From contig JAJFGJ010000029.1 in assembly GCA_021776175.1 (NCBI GenBank), positions 57,255 through 121,254 of the forward strand: a stretch of DNA of 64,000 bases, in the 5' to 3' direction. The number at the start of each line of letters is the position of its first letter. The first letter of the stretch is position 1. The notes below the pieces were generated by a model. It made no database searches. It was not told the origin of the DNA and saw only the letters and a list, made by a program, of their open reading frames with translations. Below are positions 38,970-49,352 of the stretch, in pieces. A program made the position numbers and the translations under genes. The DNA comes from Kiloniellaceae bacterium. Lineage in GTDB: Bacteria > Pseudomonadota > Alphaproteobacteria > Kiloniellales > J153.

Positions 38970-39749
38970 TCAGGCGCCTTCAGCCGCGAAACTGGCGCGG
39001 GCGCGCTCCAGGTCGGCCGGAGTATCGATACCGAAGGGAACAGTGTCAACGAGCGCCACATCGATGCGCATGCCCGCTTCGAGGGCGCGCAACTGCTCCA
39101 AGCGTTCGCGCCGCTCCAGGGCCGATACGGGCAAAGCGACAAACCGCGCCAGAGCCTCGCGCCGGTAAGCGTAGATGCCAATGTGATGATAGAGCGGCAA
39201 ATCCGGATCGCCGCCGTCCCAGGGCACCTTGGCGCGGCTGAAATAAAGCGCCCGGGCCACCGCCGGGATTACCCCGCCCGAAGCCTTGTCCGGCGCCTTG
39301 GCGAAGGCGATGGCCGCTTTCACCACGTTTGGGTTTTCGCTTTCCGCAGGCTCGGTAATCTCGGCCGCCAGGGTAGCGATATCGACCGCCGGGTCTTCGA
39401 GCGGCTTCAGAACCGCCCGCAACATGGCGGGATCGACGGTCGGCCAGTCGCCTTGAAGGTTGACCACGATGTCATGGCTCCGCGCCGGGTCGATCGCCTC
39501 CAAGGCCTCGAAGATGCGGTCCGAACCGGAAGGATGATCCGGGCGGGTCAGTACCGCGCGGCCGCCATGTTCCTCGACCGCGCGGGCGATCTCGGGCTCG
39601 GCGCAAGCCACCGCGACCGGGCCGATTCCGGCCTCGACCGCGCGGCGCAGAACCCAGACGACCATGGGAACGCCCTGGATTTCGGCCAGGGGCTTGCCCG
39701 GCAGGCGGCTGGCCGCCATGCGGGCGGGAATAAGAACAATCGGCGACAT
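38970..39749 (-). CDS. kdsB: 3-deoxy-manno-octulosonate cytidylyltransferase
   Basis: This 259-residue enzyme activates KDO as CMP-KDO for lipopolysaccharide inner core, which indicates a Gram-negative outer membrane with LPS. Motifs include IVLIPARMAASRLPGKPLAE, the central TRPDHPSGSDRIFEAL and VNLQGDWPTVDP, and the C-terminal DTVPFGIDTPADLERA. The start is set at MSPIV; an ATG four codons upstream is possible and neither has a clear ribosome site. Confidence 0.95.
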   Translation of the reverse strand: MSPIVLIPARMAASRLPGKPLAEIQGVPMVVWVLRRAVEAGIGPVAVACAEPEIARAVEEHGGRAVLTRPDHPSGSDRIFEALEAIDPARSHDIVVNLQGDWPTVDPAMLRAVLKPLEDPAVDIATLAAEITEPAESENPNVVKAAIAFAKAPDKASGGVIPAVARALYFSRAKVPWDGGDPDLPLYHHIGIYAYRREALARFVALPVSALERRERLEQLRALEAGMRIDVALVDTVPFGIDTPADLERARASFAAEGA

Positions 39750-39923
39750 GGCATAACCCAAGGAAAAAGGAGCGGCAGTCGGCAGAATAACCCGCGAACC
39801 CGCGCGCGAAAAACAGCAATGTTTCTCTCGTGCTATTGAACCGGCCGGGGGGCGGGGCTATTGTCCGGCCTCGAACGGCGGAATAACCGGAGCCGCCCGC
39901 GAAACCGGGGCGGGGCGAAGACC

Positions 39924-40466
39924 ATGGATGGCTTTGAAGTAAATAAGATCGTCGGCGCGATCCTGGCCGCCTGCGTGATCGCCATGTTGAGTGGCTTCGT
40001 CGCCGAGTTGATTTTCGAAAAAGACCATGGCGAGGCGGTCGCCTATTCCCTCTCGCCCCGCGAGGCGGGCGTAAGCCTGGTCGTGGAGGCCCCCCTATCG
40101 CTGGACCTGATCGGGCCGCGACTCGCCGACGCCGATATCGGGGCGGGCAAGACCGTGGCGAAGAAATGCACCGCCTGCCACACCATGGGCGAAGGCGGCG
40201 CCAACAAGATCGGGCCCAATCTTTGGGACGTGGTCGAGCGCGCGGTGGCTTCCCATGCGGGCTATTCCTTTTCCGGCGCCTTGAAGGGCAAGTCGGGCGA
40301 AGCCTGGTCCTACGAGAACCTGGGCGCCTTCTTGCTCAAGCCGAAGGACTGGGCCCCGGGCACGAAAATGGGCTTCGCCGGCATCAAGAAACCCCAGGAT
40401 CGCGCCAATCTGATCCTTTATCTTCGCTCCCTCAGCGGCACCCCCGCGGCCTTACCCGAGGGCTAA
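39924..40466 (+). CDS. Membrane-anchored class I cytochrome c
   Basis: This 180-residue protein has an uncleaved-type N-terminal anchor (about 8-30), a spacer, and one class I c-type heme domain with CTACH (82-86) and the probable axial Met149 in TKMGFAG. Other signatures are GEGGANKIGPNLWDVV and the C-terminal ANLILYLRSL. It resembles the CycM type that carries electrons from the bc1 complex to an oxidase. The ATG at 39924 is used; the 21 upstream codons look non-coding. Confidence 0.9.
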   Translation: MDGFEVNKIVGAILAACVIAMLSGFVAELIFEKDHGEAVAYSLSPREAGVSLVVEAPLSLDLIGPRLADADIGAGKTVAKKCTACHTMGEGGANKIGPNLWDVVERAVASHAGYSFSGALKGKSGEAWSYENLGAFLLKPKDWAPGTKMGFAGIKKPQDRANLILYLRSLSGTPAALPEG

Positions 40467-40480
40467 CCGCCCCTAAGCCC

Positions 40481-41281
40481 GTGAACAACGAAACGCCCTG
40501 CCCGGATGAATTCGCCGCCCTGGCGAACCGCCTAGCCGATACCGCGCAAGGCGTGGTGCTCGGTTATTTCCGCCAAGCCTTGGATATCGACCGCAAGGCC
40601 GACGAATCGCCGGTCACCATCGCCGACCGCGAAGCCGAAAGCGCCATGCGCGCGCTGATCGCCGAGGCCTTTCCGGATCACGGCGTGATCGGCGAAGAAC
40701 ACGGCAATGACCGGCCGGAGGCCGAGTACGTCTGGATTCTGGACCCCATCGACGGCACCAAACGCTTTATTTCCGGGCACCCGCAATTCGGAACCCTGAT
40801 CGGCCTGCTGCATCGCGGCCGGCCTATCCTGGGCGTCATCGCCATGCCGGCCATGGGGGAACGCTGGCTCGGCGCCGCTGGCCGTCCCACGACCCACACG
40901 GACCGGCAAGGCACGCGCGAGATCCGGGTGCGCGCTTGTGCGGCCTTGGCCGAAGCCACCTTGTTCGCGACCTCGCCGCATATGTTCATGGGCCCGGATT
41001 TCGACGCTTTCGAACAGGTCCGCACCCAAGTCGGCCTGCCGCTTTACGGCAGCGAATGCTACGGCTACGGCCTGCTGGCCAGCGGTTTCGCCGATCTGGT
41101 GATTGAAGCCGATATGGGGGTCTACGACTACCTGCCCCTGGTCGCGGTGGTCGAGGGCGCGGGCGGTAGCCTGACCGACTGGGCCGGCGCGCCCCTGGGC
41201 CTGAATTCGGACGGACGGGTATTAGCGGCCGGCGACCCGCGTTGCCACGCCGCCGCGCGAAGCCTCTTGACCGGAACCTAA
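40481..41281 (+). CDS. hisN: Histidinol-phosphatase of inositol monophosphatase family
   Basis: This is 266 residues from a GTG at 40481, 14 bases after the cytochrome gene. Metal-binding motifs of the IMPase fold are present: GEEHG (71-75), WILDPIDGTKRFISG (Asp88 and Asp91) and a C-terminal YDYLPLVAVVEGAGG. The TKRFISG variant and overall length fit HisN-type histidinol phosphatase, used for histidine synthesis in many alphaproteobacteria; inositol monophosphatase activity cannot be excluded. Confidence 0.85.
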   Translation: MNNETPCPDEFAALANRLADTAQGVVLGYFRQALDIDRKADESPVTIADREAESAMRALIAEAFPDHGVIGEEHGNDRPEAEYVWILDPIDGTKRFISGHPQFGTLIGLLHRGRPILGVIAMPAMGERWLGAAGRPTTHTDRQGTREIRVRACAALAEATLFATSPHMFMGPDFDAFEQVRTQVGLPLYGSECYGYGLLASGFADLVIEADMGVYDYLPLVAVVEGAGGSLTDWAGAPLGLNSDGRVLAAGDPRCHAAARSLLTGT

Positions 41282-41378
41282 ATCGGCATCACATCGCCTT
41301 GACCGCCGCCAAGTTCCTTGGCGCGGCGCGGGAGAATCTGTTTATAGTCGCGCACCCTATCGATGCGCACAGGAGATC

Positions 41379-43361
41379 ATGCGCAGGTTTTCCATCACCC
41401 TGTCCGCGGTTTTGACCCTGATCGGCCCGCTGCTGCTTGGCGCCGCGAAGGCCGCCGAGTCGCCACGCGGTCCGGAAAAGATCCGTGTCGCGCACGCCAT
41501 CGCCATGCACGGCGAACCCAAGTACGGACCGGACTTCACCCACTTCGATTACATCAATCCGGAAGCTCCTAGGGGAGGCACCCTGCGCGAGGCGGCGCTG
41601 GGCGGTTTCGATAGCTTCAATCCCTACATCGCTAAGGGGAACGCGGCCGCCAATCTGGGCTATGTTTTCGAGACTCTCATGACCGGCAGCGCCGACGAGG
41701 CCTTCACCGAATACGGCTTGATCGCCCAGACCATCGAATGGCCAGAGGACCGGTCCTGGGTCGCCTTCACCCTGCGGCCCGAGGCCCGGTGGCACGACGG
41801 CCGCCCGATCACCGCCGAGGATGTGATTTTTTCTCTGCAACTGCTCAAGACCAAGGGCCATCCCCAGTTCCGCTTCTACTATCAAAGCGTGATCGAGGCG
41901 GAGAAAACCGGGCCGCGCGAAGTCCGCTTCAGTTTCGCGGCCGGCGACAACCGGGAACTGCCGCTGATCGTCGGGCAGATGCCAATCCTGCCCAAGCATT
42001 ATTGGGAGACCCGCGACTTCGAGAAAACGACCCTGGAGCCGCCCCTGGGCAGCGGGCCCTACAAAATCGCCGATTTCGAGCCGGGCCGCCATGTCGTCTA
42101 CGAACGGGTCGCGGACTATTGGGGCCGGGACCTCGCGGTCAATCGTGGGCAGTATAACTTCGATTCGCTGCGCACCGATTATTACCGCGACGATACCGTC
42201 GTCCGGCAAGCCCTGAAGGCCGGCAACATCGACTTCCGCGTGGAAAACCAAGCCAAGGCCTGGGCCTTGGATTACGACGTTCCCGCCGTGCGGGAGGGAT
42301 GGCTCAAGAAGGACAAATTCGAGCACCGGCGCCCGACCGGCATGCAGGCCTTCACCATGAACGCCCGGCGAGCGGTGTTCCAGGACCGGCGGGTACGCCG
42401 GGCGCTGGCCTTCGCCTTCGATTTCGACTGGAGCAACCGCAACCTATTCTTCGGTCAGTACACGCGCACCGAGAGCTATTTTTCCAACTCCGAATTGGCG
42501 GCGGCCGGCCTGCCCAGCCCCCAGGAGATGGAAATCCTCGAACCCTACCGCGACCGGATCCCAGCCGAGGTTTTCACGCAAGAGTACCGGGCGCCGGAGA
42601 CCGACGGCACCGGCTGGCCGCGCGACAACCTGGCCCGGGCCTTCGATCTGCTGTCCGAGGCCGGCTGGATCGTGCGCGACATGAAGCTCGTGAGCGCCGA
42701 AACCGGTGCGCGAATGCGGTTTGAAATCCTTTTGATCTCGCCTGCCTTCGAGCGCATCGTCCTGCCCTTCAAGCGCAACCTGAACCGCCTCGGTATCGAG
42801 GTTTCGGTCCGCCTGGTCGACACCGCGCAATACATCAACCGGGTGCGCGCCTTCGACTTCGACATGATCGTCGGCGGCTGGGGGCAATCGGAATCGCCGG
42901 GCAACGAGCAAAGAAACTACTGGACCTCGGCCTCGGCAAAAACCAACGGCAGCCGCAACTTCGCCGGGATCGAAGACCCCGTGATCGACGCGCTTGTCGA
43001 ACGGATCATTTCGGCGCCGGACCGCGAAAGCCTGATCATGACCACCCGCTCGCTCGACCGGGTCTTGCTCTGGGGCCATTACGTGATCTCAAATTGGCAT
43101 ATTCGCTTCGACCGGATCGTGTATTGGGACAAGTTCGGCAAGCCGCAAGCGCCGCCCCGGCGCGGCACCAGCACCAGCTACTGGTGGGCCGACCCGGACA
43201 AGGCGCGCGCCTTGGCTTCGCGCGGCAAGATCGAGGAAGACGTGACGGAGGGCACCGGCGATGGCGGTCTGAGCACGGCGATCACCGTCCTTGTCGGGGG
43301 ACTGTTATTATTTTTCGGCTATCTAAGCTTCCGCCGTTTCGGCGGCCGCACGGCGGAATAG
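41379..43361 (+). CDS. yejA: Oligopeptide ABC transporter, substrate-binding protein (YejA-like)
   Basis: This 660-residue family 5 solute-binding protein has an N-terminal signal (about 1-26) and YejA-type segments: [36 protein letters not shown] and NEQRNYWTS. It is longer than the usual YejA of about 600 residues. The extra C-terminus (about 635-655) has a hydrophobic stretch ([19 protein letters not shown]) followed by RRFGGR, which looks like a transmembrane anchor with cytoplasmic basic end. The binding protein may therefore be tethered by its C-terminus. It is the first gene of yejABEF. Confidence 0.92.
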   Translation: MRRFSITLSAVLTLIGPLLLGAAKAAESPRGPEKIRVAHAIAMHGEPKYGPDFTHFDYINPEAPRGGTLREAALGGFDSFNPYIAKGNAAANLGYVFETLMTGSADEAFTEYGLIAQTIEWPEDRSWVAFTLRPEARWHDGRPITAEDVIFSLQLLKTKGHPQFRFYYQSVIEAEKTGPREVRFSFAAGDNRELPLIVGQMPILPKHYWETRDFEKTTLEPPLGSGPYKIADFEPGRHVVYERVADYWGRDLAVNRGQYNFDSLRTDYYRDDTVVRQALKAGNIDFRVENQAKAWALDYDVPAVREGWLKKDKFEHRRPTGMQAFTMNARRAVFQDRRVRRALAFAFDFDWSNRNLFFGQYTRTESYFSNSELAAAGLPSPQEMEILEPYRDRIPAEVFTQEYRAPETDGTGWPRDNLARAFDLLSEAGWIVRDMKLVSAETGARMRFEILLISPAFERIVLPFKRNLNRLGIEVSVRLVDTAQYINRVRAFDFDMIVGGWGQSESPGNEQRNYWTSASAKTNGSRNFAGIEDPVIDALVERIISAPDRESLIMTTRSLDRVLLWGHYVISNWHIRFDRIVYWDKFGKPQAPPRRGTSTSYWWADPDKARALASRGKIEEDVTEGTGDGGLSTAITVLVGGLLLFFGYLSFRRFGGRTAE

Positions 43362-43368
43362 GGAACAC

Positions 43369-44481
43369 ATGCTAGCCTACATCGTGCGCCGCCTGATGCT
43401 CATCGTGCCGACCCTGCTCGGCATCATGACCATCAACTTCGTGATCATCCAGGCCGCGCCGGGCGGGCCGGTCGAGCAACTCATCGCGCAGATCACCGGC
43501 GAGGGCGCGGCGGCCACCGAACGCGTGACCCGCGCGGGCACCGGCGAGCTCGTCGGGCAAGCTAAAAACGGCGCCGGCAAGGGCGCCGGCTCGACCGGTA
43601 AATATCGCGGCGCGCAGGGCCTGGACCCGGAATTCATCGCCGAAATCGAAAAGATGTACGGCTTCGACAAGCCGCCGCACGAGCGATTTTTGAAGATGCT
43701 GGGCGACTATATCGTCTTCGATTTTGGCGATAGCTTTTTCCGCGACGAGCGCGTGATAGACCTCGTGATCGATAAGCTGCCGGTTTCGATCTCTCTCGGC
43801 CTTTGGACCACGCTCTTGGTTTATCTCATCTCGATCCCGCTTGGCATCGCCAAGGCGGTGCGCGACGGCTCGCGCTTCGATATCTGGAGCAGCGGTGTCG
43901 TTATCGTCGGCAATGCGATTCCCGGTTTTCTGTTCGCCGTGCTGCTCATCGTCCTCTTCGCGGGGGGAAGCTATTGGGACTGGTTCCCCCTGCGCGGCCT
44001 GACCTCGGAAAACTGGGCCGGCCTAACCTGGCCCGACAAGATCGCGGACTACTTCTGGCACCTGACCTTGCCGATCCTGGCCCTGGTGATCGGCGGTTTC
44101 GCCGGCCTGACCATGTTGACCAAAAACTCCTTTCTGGAACAGATCGGCCAGCAATACGTGATCACCGCGCGCGCCAAGGGGTTGAGCGAGCGCCGGGTGC
44201 TCTATGGCCATGTGTTCCGCAACGCCATGCTGATCGTGATCGCCGGTTTCCCCAGCGCCTTCATCGGCATCCTTTTCACCGGCGCGCTGCTGGTCGAAGT
44301 CATCTTCTCGCTCGACGGCTTGGGTCTGCTCGGCTTCGAGGCGGCGATCAACCGCGACTATCCGGTGATGTTCGCCAGCTTGTATTTTTTCTCGCTGCTG
44401 GGCCTGATCATGAACCTGGTGACCGACCTGACCTATACCCTGGTCGACCCGCGTATCGATTTCGAGGCCCTGGACCGGTGA
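43369..44481 (+). CDS. yejB: Oligopeptide ABC transporter permease (YejB-like)
   Basis: This 370-residue inner-membrane permease begins [21 protein letters not shown] hydrophilic periplasmic insert (about 40-105) containing a Gly/Lys-rich stretch ([20 protein letters not shown]) is followed by the core, with the EAA-type coupling loop ([20 protein letters not shown]). It starts 7 bases after yejA and overlaps yejE by four bases. Confidence 0.94.
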   Translation: MLAYIVRRLMLIVPTLLGIMTINFVIIQAAPGGPVEQLIAQITGEGAAATERVTRAGTGELVGQAKNGAGKGAGSTGKYRGAQGLDPEFIAEIEKMYGFDKPPHERFLKMLGDYIVFDFGDSFFRDERVIDLVIDKLPVSISLGLWTTLLVYLISIPLGIAKAVRDGSRFDIWSSGVVIVGNAIPGFLFAVLLIVLFAGGSYWDWFPLRGLTSENWAGLTWPDKIADYFWHLTLPILALVIGGFAGLTMLTKNSFLEQIGQQYVITARAKGLSERRVLYGHVFRNAMLIVIAGFPSAFIGILFTGALLVEVIFSLDGLGLLGFEAAINRDYPVMFASLYFFSLLGLIMNLVTDLTYTLVDPRIDFEALDR

Positions 44482-45617
44482 GTACCATGGCGCACCCAGG
44501 ACCGGACCGCTTTCTCGGCGTGCGAATATCGCCCCTGACCCGCCGGCGCCTGCATAATTTCCGGGCCAACCGGCGCGGCTTTTGGTCGCTGTGGATTTTT
44601 CTAGGGCTGTTCCTGTTCAGCCTCGGCGCCGAATTCATCGCCAACGACAAGCCGGTGCTCATCGTCTACGACGGGGCGGTCTATACGCCGATCTTCAAGG
44701 CCTATCCCGAAACCGCCTTCGGCGGCACCTTCGAGACCGAAGCCGATTACCGCGACCCCTTCGTGGCCGGCATGATCGAGGCGCACGGGTGGATGATCTG
44801 GCCACCGGTGCGCTACAACCACCGTACGGTCGCCTGGGACTTGCCGCGGCCCGCGCCCTCGCCGCCCGGCGCCGGGCACTGGTTGGGCACCGACGATCAG
44901 GCGCGCGACGTGGCGGCCCGGCTGATCTACGGATTTCGCATTTCGATCCTGTTCGGGCTGACCCTGACCTTGTTCAGCAGCGTCGTCGGCGTGACGGCGG
45001 GCGCGGTGCAGGGCTATTTCGGCGGCTGGATCGACCTCCTGTTTCAACGCTTCATGGAGGTCTGGTCGGGCCTGCCGGTGCTCTTTCTCCTGATCATCCT
45101 GGCCAGCGTCGTCGAGCCCAACTTCTGGTGGCTGCTGGGAATCATGCTGATGTTTTCGTGGATGAGCCTGGTCGGGGTCGTGCGGGCCGAATTCCTGCGC
45201 GTGCGCAACTTCGATTATGTGCGCGCCGCCCGCGCACTGGGCGTTTCGGATTTTGTCATCATGTTCCGCCACGCCCTGCCCAACGCCATGGTCGCGACCT
45301 TGACCTTTCTGCCCTTCGTCCTCTCGGGTTCGATCACGACTTTGACCGCGCTCGACTTCATCGGCTTCGGCCTGCCCCCCGGCTCGGCCTCCCTGGGCGA
45401 GCTTCTGGCCCAGGGCAAGGCCAACCTGCAAGCGCCCTGGCTGGGCCTAACCGGGTTTTTCACCATCGCACTTATGTTGAGTCTGCTGGTCTTCATCGGC
45501 GAGGCGGTGCGCGACGCCTTCGATCCGCGCAAGCTTTTCGCCGGCGCGCCGCCACCCGAACCCACCGACGAGACCCAGACCCTAGATTCCAAGGCAGCCG
45601 AAGGAGGCTCGGCATGA
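44478..45617 (+). CDS. yejE: Oligopeptide ABC transporter permease (YejE-like)
   Basis: This is 379 residues from a GTG overlapping the yejB stop; an ATG three codons later is the other choice. Features are an N-terminal membrane segment (about 35-55), a periplasmic region, [20 protein letters not shown], and the coupling loop [20 protein letters not shown]. The order yejA-B-E-F is intact with overlapping ends, so the transporter is one operon. Confidence 0.94.
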   Translation: MSTMAHPGPDRFLGVRISPLTRRRLHNFRANRRGFWSLWIFLGLFLFSLGAEFIANDKPVLIVYDGAVYTPIFKAYPETAFGGTFETEADYRDPFVAGMIEAHGWMIWPPVRYNHRTVAWDLPRPAPSPPGAGHWLGTDDQARDVAARLIYGFRISILFGLTLTLFSSVVGVTAGAVQGYFGGWIDLLFQRFMEVWSGLPVLFLLIILASVVEPNFWWLLGIMLMFSWMSLVGVVRAEFLRVRNFDYVRAARALGVSDFVIMFRHALPNAMVATLTFLPFVLSGSITTLTALDFIGFGLPPGSASLGELLAQGKANLQAPWLGLTGFFTIALMLSLLVFIGEAVRDAFDPRKLFAGAPPPEPTDETQTLDSKAAEGGSA

Positions 45618-47242
45618 GCGAAGTCCTGCTCAAACTCGATAACCTGGGCACCCGTTTCGAGGTCCCGGGCCGCCCGGTGGACGCGGTCAAGGGCGCCTCC
45701 TTCGAGATCGCCAAGGGCGGGTCCCTGGCCCTGGTCGGGGAAAGCGGCTCCGGCAAGTCGGTCACCGCGCTCTCGATCATGCAACTCCTGCCCTACCCGC
45801 TCGCGCGCCACCCGGCGGGTTCGATCCGGTTCAAGGGGCAAGAGCTGATCGGCGCCCCGCGCGGGGTCATGCGCGAGGTGCGCGGCAACGAGATCTCCAT
45901 GATCTTTCAAGAACCCATGACCTCGCTCAACCCCCTGCACTCGGTCGAGAAGCAGATCAACGAGACCTTGATCCTGCACAAGGGCCTGGACCGCGCCGCC
46001 GCGCGCAAGCGGACGCTGGAACTCCTGGACCTGGTCGGCATTCCCGATGCGGCGAAGCGCCTGGGCGCCTATCCGCACGAACTTTCGGGCGGGCAGCGCC
46101 AGCGGGTCATGATCGCCATGGCCCTGGCCAACGAACCCGACCTGCTGATCGCCGACGAGCCGACCACGGCCCTGGACGTGACCATCCAGGCGCAAATCCT
46201 GAAACTGCTGAAGGAATTGCAGGCCGAGTTCGGAATGGCCCTGCTGCTGATTACCCACGACCTGGGCATCGTGCGCAAGATGGCCGACGACGTTTGCGTC
46301 ATGACCGGCGGCGAGATCGTCGAACAGGGCGCGGTCAAGGATATCTTCGAGGCGCCCCGGCATCCCTACACCCAAAAGCTGCTGGCGGCGGAGCCCAGCG
46401 GCGCGCCGCTCTCGGCCAGCCCCGATGCGCCGGTGATCATGTCGGGACAGGACATCAAGGTCCATTTCCCGATCAAGAAGGGGATACTCAAGCGCACCGT
46501 CGACTACGTGCGCGCCGTCGACGGCATCACCCTCGAGGTGCGCGAGGGCCACACCCTGGGTGTGGTCGGCGAGAGCGGCTCCGGCAAGACCACTCTGGGC
46601 CTCGCCCTCCTGCGCCTGACCTCCAGCCTGGGCGGCATCCGCTTTGGCGAACATGAGATTCAAGGCTTGAAAACGGGTGCCCTGCGGCCCCTGCGCCGGG
46701 AAATGCAGATCGTCTTTCAAGACCCCTACGGCTCGCTCAGCCCGCGCCTGTCGATCGGCCAGATCATCGAGGAAGGGCTCAAGGTCCACGGCCTGGGCGG
46801 CCATGCCGGAGAACGCGAGGATCTGATCGTCGAGGCGCTAAAGGAAGTCGGCCTCGACCCGCTAGGGCGGCACCGCTATCCGCACGAATTTTCCGGCGGC
46901 CAGCGCCAGCGCGTGGCCATCGCCCGGGCCATGGTTTTGAAACCCCGCTTCCTGGTCCTGGACGAACCGACCTCGGCCCTGGACATGTCGGTGCAGGCGC
47001 AGATCGTCGATTTGCTGCGCGACCTGCAGACCCGGCACAAGCTGGCCTATCTTTTCATCAGCCACGATTTGCGCGTGGTCCGCGCCCTGGCCAGCGAGGT
47101 CATGGTCATGCGCGACGGCCAGGTGGTCGAGCAGGGCCCGGCGGCGCGCATCTTCGACGCGCCCGAACACCCCTACACCCGTGCGCTCATGAAAGCCGCC
47201 TTCGAGCTGGAAGCGGTGGACGGCGACGTGGTGCGGATGTAG
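45614..47242 (+). CDS. yejF: Oligopeptide ABC transporter, double ATPase (YejF-like)
   Basis: This is 542 residues with two ABC ATPase domains. The first has Walker [11 protein letters not shown], signature [13 protein letters not shown] and Walker [13 protein letters not shown]. The second has [25 protein letters not shown] and [12 protein letters not shown] short oligopeptide-transporter C-tail follows each. The ATG at 45614 overlaps the yejE stop; the frame is open far upstream but only as a shadow of yejE. Confidence 0.96.
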   Translation: MSEVLLKLDNLGTRFEVPGRPVDAVKGASFEIAKGGSLALVGESGSGKSVTALSIMQLLPYPLARHPAGSIRFKGQELIGAPRGVMREVRGNEISMIFQEPMTSLNPLHSVEKQINETLILHKGLDRAAARKRTLELLDLVGIPDAAKRLGAYPHELSGGQRQRVMIAMALANEPDLLIADEPTTALDVTIQAQILKLLKELQAEFGMALLLITHDLGIVRKMADDVCVMTGGEIVEQGAVKDIFEAPRHPYTQKLLAAEPSGAPLSASPDAPVIMSGQDIKVHFPIKKGILKRTVDYVRAVDGITLEVREGHTLGVVGESGSGKTTLGLALLRLTSSLGGIRFGEHEIQGLKTGALRPLRREMQIVFQDPYGSLSPRLSIGQIIEEGLKVHGLGGHAGEREDLIVEALKEVGLDPLGRHRYPHEFSGGQRQRVAIARAMVLKPRFLVLDEPTSALDMSVQAQIVDLLRDLQTRHKLAYLFISHDLRVVRALASEVMVMRDGQVVEQGPAARIFDAPEHPYTRALMKAAFELEAVDGDVVRM

Positions 47243-47254
47243 GAAAGACGCATC

Positions 47255-48184
47255 ATGGCCCTGATCCTGAAAACCGATATTTACCGCGGCAATGCCTGGC
47301 ACGACGCCTTCGCGCGTTTCCTGCCCGATGTGCCGGTGCGCGACTGGGACAACCCCGGCAAACTCGAAGATATCGAGTACGCCCTGGTCTGGGCGCCGGA
47401 AAAAGGCGTGCTGGCCACGTTCCCCAACCTCAAGGCTATCTTTTCCGTCGGCGCGGGTTTCGATCACCTCACGGTCGATCCAGATCTGCCCGAGGGCGTG
47501 CCCATCGTGCGCATGGTCGAACCGGGACTGACCGCGGGCATGATCGAATTCGTGGTCATGAGCGCGCTCTACCACCACCGCTTCATGCTCGACTACGCGC
47601 GCCAGCAGCGCGAAAAAGTCTGGCACGAGATCGAGCAGATCCCGACCTTCCGCCGCCGGGTAGGCATTCTGGGCCTGGGCGTGCTGGGCGCCGCCTGCGC
47701 GCAAAAACTACGCGGTTTCGACTTCAAGGTCGCGGGCTGGAGCCGGCAGCCCAAGGACTATGAGGGCATCGAGTCCTTTCACGGCGCGGATGGCCTGATC
47801 CCGTTCCTGAACCGCAGCGATATCCTGGTTTGCCTCCTGCCCCTGACGCCCGAGACCGAGGGCATCCTGAACGCCGAGACCTTCGCCGCCCTGCCCCAGG
47901 GGGCGGCGCTGATCAGCGCCGGGCGCGGCGGGCACGTGGTCGAGGCCGATCTGCTGGCGGCGCTCGATTCAGGGCAGATCGGCGGCGCGACCCTGGATGT
48001 CTTTCGCGAAGAACCCCTGCCGCCCGATAGCGCCTTCTGGACCCATCCGCGCGTCGTCGTGGTCCCCCACATCGCCAGCATGACCATCGCCGAAACCGCG
48101 TCCGAGGCGGTGGCCGCCAACATCCGCCGGATCCAGGCCGGCCAAGCCCCCCTGCACGTGGTGGACTTGAAACGCGGGTACTGA
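47255..48184 (+). CDS. ghrA: Glyoxylate/hydroxypyruvate reductase A-like 2-hydroxyacid dehydrogenase
   Basis: This 309-residue NAD(P)-dependent D-2-hydroxyacid dehydrogenase has the nucleotide-binding GILGLGVLGAACAQKL (near 136-151), NRSDILVCLLPLTPET, an active-site Arg in SAGRGGHV and an active-site His in VVPHIASMT. Length and the absence of ACT or C-terminal domains fit the GhrA group. It starts 12 bases after yejF and may be co-transcribed. Confidence 0.88.
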   Translation: MALILKTDIYRGNAWHDAFARFLPDVPVRDWDNPGKLEDIEYALVWAPEKGVLATFPNLKAIFSVGAGFDHLTVDPDLPEGVPIVRMVEPGLTAGMIEFVVMSALYHHRFMLDYARQQREKVWHEIEQIPTFRRRVGILGLGVLGAACAQKLRGFDFKVAGWSRQPKDYEGIESFHGADGLIPFLNRSDILVCLLPLTPETEGILNAETFAALPQGAALISAGRGGHVVEADLLAALDSGQIGGATLDVFREEPLPPDSAFWTHPRVVVVPHIASMTIAETASEAVAANIRRIQAGQAPLHVVDLKRGY

Positions 48185-48196
48185 TACTGCCTTACG

Positions 48197-49201
48197 CTAT
48201 AGGCGCACATGGTAGAGGTAGCGCGCTATCCTGCCGGCCTCGACGTCCGGCAAATATACTTCTTCGGACTCCCGAATCAGACTGGCGGCAATGAAGCCAT
48301 TACCCTCGGCCTCGAACGCCGTCTGAAGGTTCTTCGCCGCTTTCAAAACCTTGTGCCAAAAATTACATATATTCACCGTGTAATCTTTGGTTTCAAACCG
48401 CAATCCCAAGCCCGATAGGGATTTGTAAAGCGCTGTGCATTCGAGCGCGAGTTCGCCGGGGTCGTCCCCCACCTTAATATGATGGTTCATGAAGAGGCCC
48501 ATCCGGCCACCCGGCCTGACCGCAGCCGCCAATTGTGACAGGGTTTCGTCCAGGTCGGCGGCCCAATAGAGAGTATCGAGCGAAATCACCGAATCGAGAG
48601 ACCCGGCCGCAAGATCGATGGCATTCATGTCGCCTTGCACGAAGGTCAAAAGAGACTGCTTACCTTCGTTTCGCCGATTTGCCTCGGCTATGGCGGGCGT
48701 TGAGTTGTCGATACCGGTGACGCGCGCGCCCGTCCGCTCCGAGATATACGCATCGATAACGCCCGCCCCGCAACCGAGATCGAAGACATGCTCACCCGAT
48801 TTGAGATCCAAAATGTCGAGCAGGTCATTCAAGGCCGCCATATTGGTTTGGCCTTCTTGACACAGGTCTTCTCCGAATACGCATTCGCATAGACGCGAAT
48901 GGGCGGCGCTCGCGGAAGCGGCAGCATAGAACTTTTGGTAGTAGTACCAATACAAGTCCACCCGCTCTCGATTATAATCCTGAGCCAGTGGGCCGCCGGC
49001 TTGGGTTAATCGAAAACCCTGGCCGGTATCCTCGATCAGGCCCTTGGCGGCCAAGCTTGGAAAGGCATCGGACCAATTTTCGAGAAATATCCAAAACCGC
49101 TCACCGCTGCTTTCCAGGCTTGCTTTATCGATGCCCGTGTTTTCGACCCTGGCCTTGTCCAAGGAAGCAAGAACTTGAATCTCCGCTTCGCTAAGCTCCA
49201 T
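48197..49201 (-). CDS. SAM-dependent methyltransferase, substrate unknown
   Basis: This is 334 residues from the ATG at 49201, which has AGGAGG six bases upstream; an earlier in-frame ATG (49231) lacks this. The N-terminal about 120 residues are a helical region, partly winged-helix-like (FPSLAAKGLIEDTGQGFRLT). A class I methyltransferase domain follows with motif I HVFDLGCGAGVID, the acidic motif II TGIDNS and post-motif SVISLDTLYWAADLDE. I cannot name the substrate. It is convergent with ghrA, with a 12-base gap. Confidence 0.82.
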   Translation of the reverse strand: MELSEAEIQVLASLDKARVENTGIDKASLESSGERFWIFLENWSDAFPSLAAKGLIEDTGQGFRLTQAGGPLAQDYNRERVDLYWYYYQKFYAAASASAAHSRLCECVFGEDLCQEGQTNMAALNDLLDILDLKSGEHVFDLGCGAGVIDAYISERTGARVTGIDNSTPAIAEANRRNEGKQSLLTFVQGDMNAIDLAAGSLDSVISLDTLYWAADLDETLSQLAAAVRPGGRMGLFMNHHIKVGDDPGELALECTALYKSLSGLGLRFETKDYTVNICNFWHKVLKAAKNLQTAFEAEGNGFIAASLIRESEEVYLPDVEAGRIARYLYHVRL

Positions 49202-49265
49202 TATGTCCTCCTGCATCGCTGGCTTTCTCAAGGGGAATCGAAGCGCACAAACTCATAGTAAGATT

Positions 49266-49312
49266 TTACAAATCCGCCGCCACCTTGGCCGCCAGGTCGC
49301 CGAATTCGCGCA
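49266..49312 (-). pseudogene. Duplicated 3' end of the marR gene (36-bp direct repeat, copy 1)
   Basis: The bases 49277-49312 are identical to 51311-51346 inside the marR gene. Read on the minus strand they encode LREFGDLAAKVAADL followed by a TAA at 49268-49266, a plausible C-terminus for MarR, whereas the intact gene now ends REFGDLAAKVAEALP. The cyclase/TPR gene lies between the two copies. This is therefore a displaced gene end, not an independent gene. Confidence 0.7.
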
Positions 49313-49352
49313 ATCTCCACACGCCCTAGTGGATGCGCGAAGAGGAATCGCT

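Noticed and set aside
45215..46804. 529-codon open frame on the minus strand
   Set aside because: It is antisense to yejE and yejF, whose ABC motifs are complete; shadow frame.
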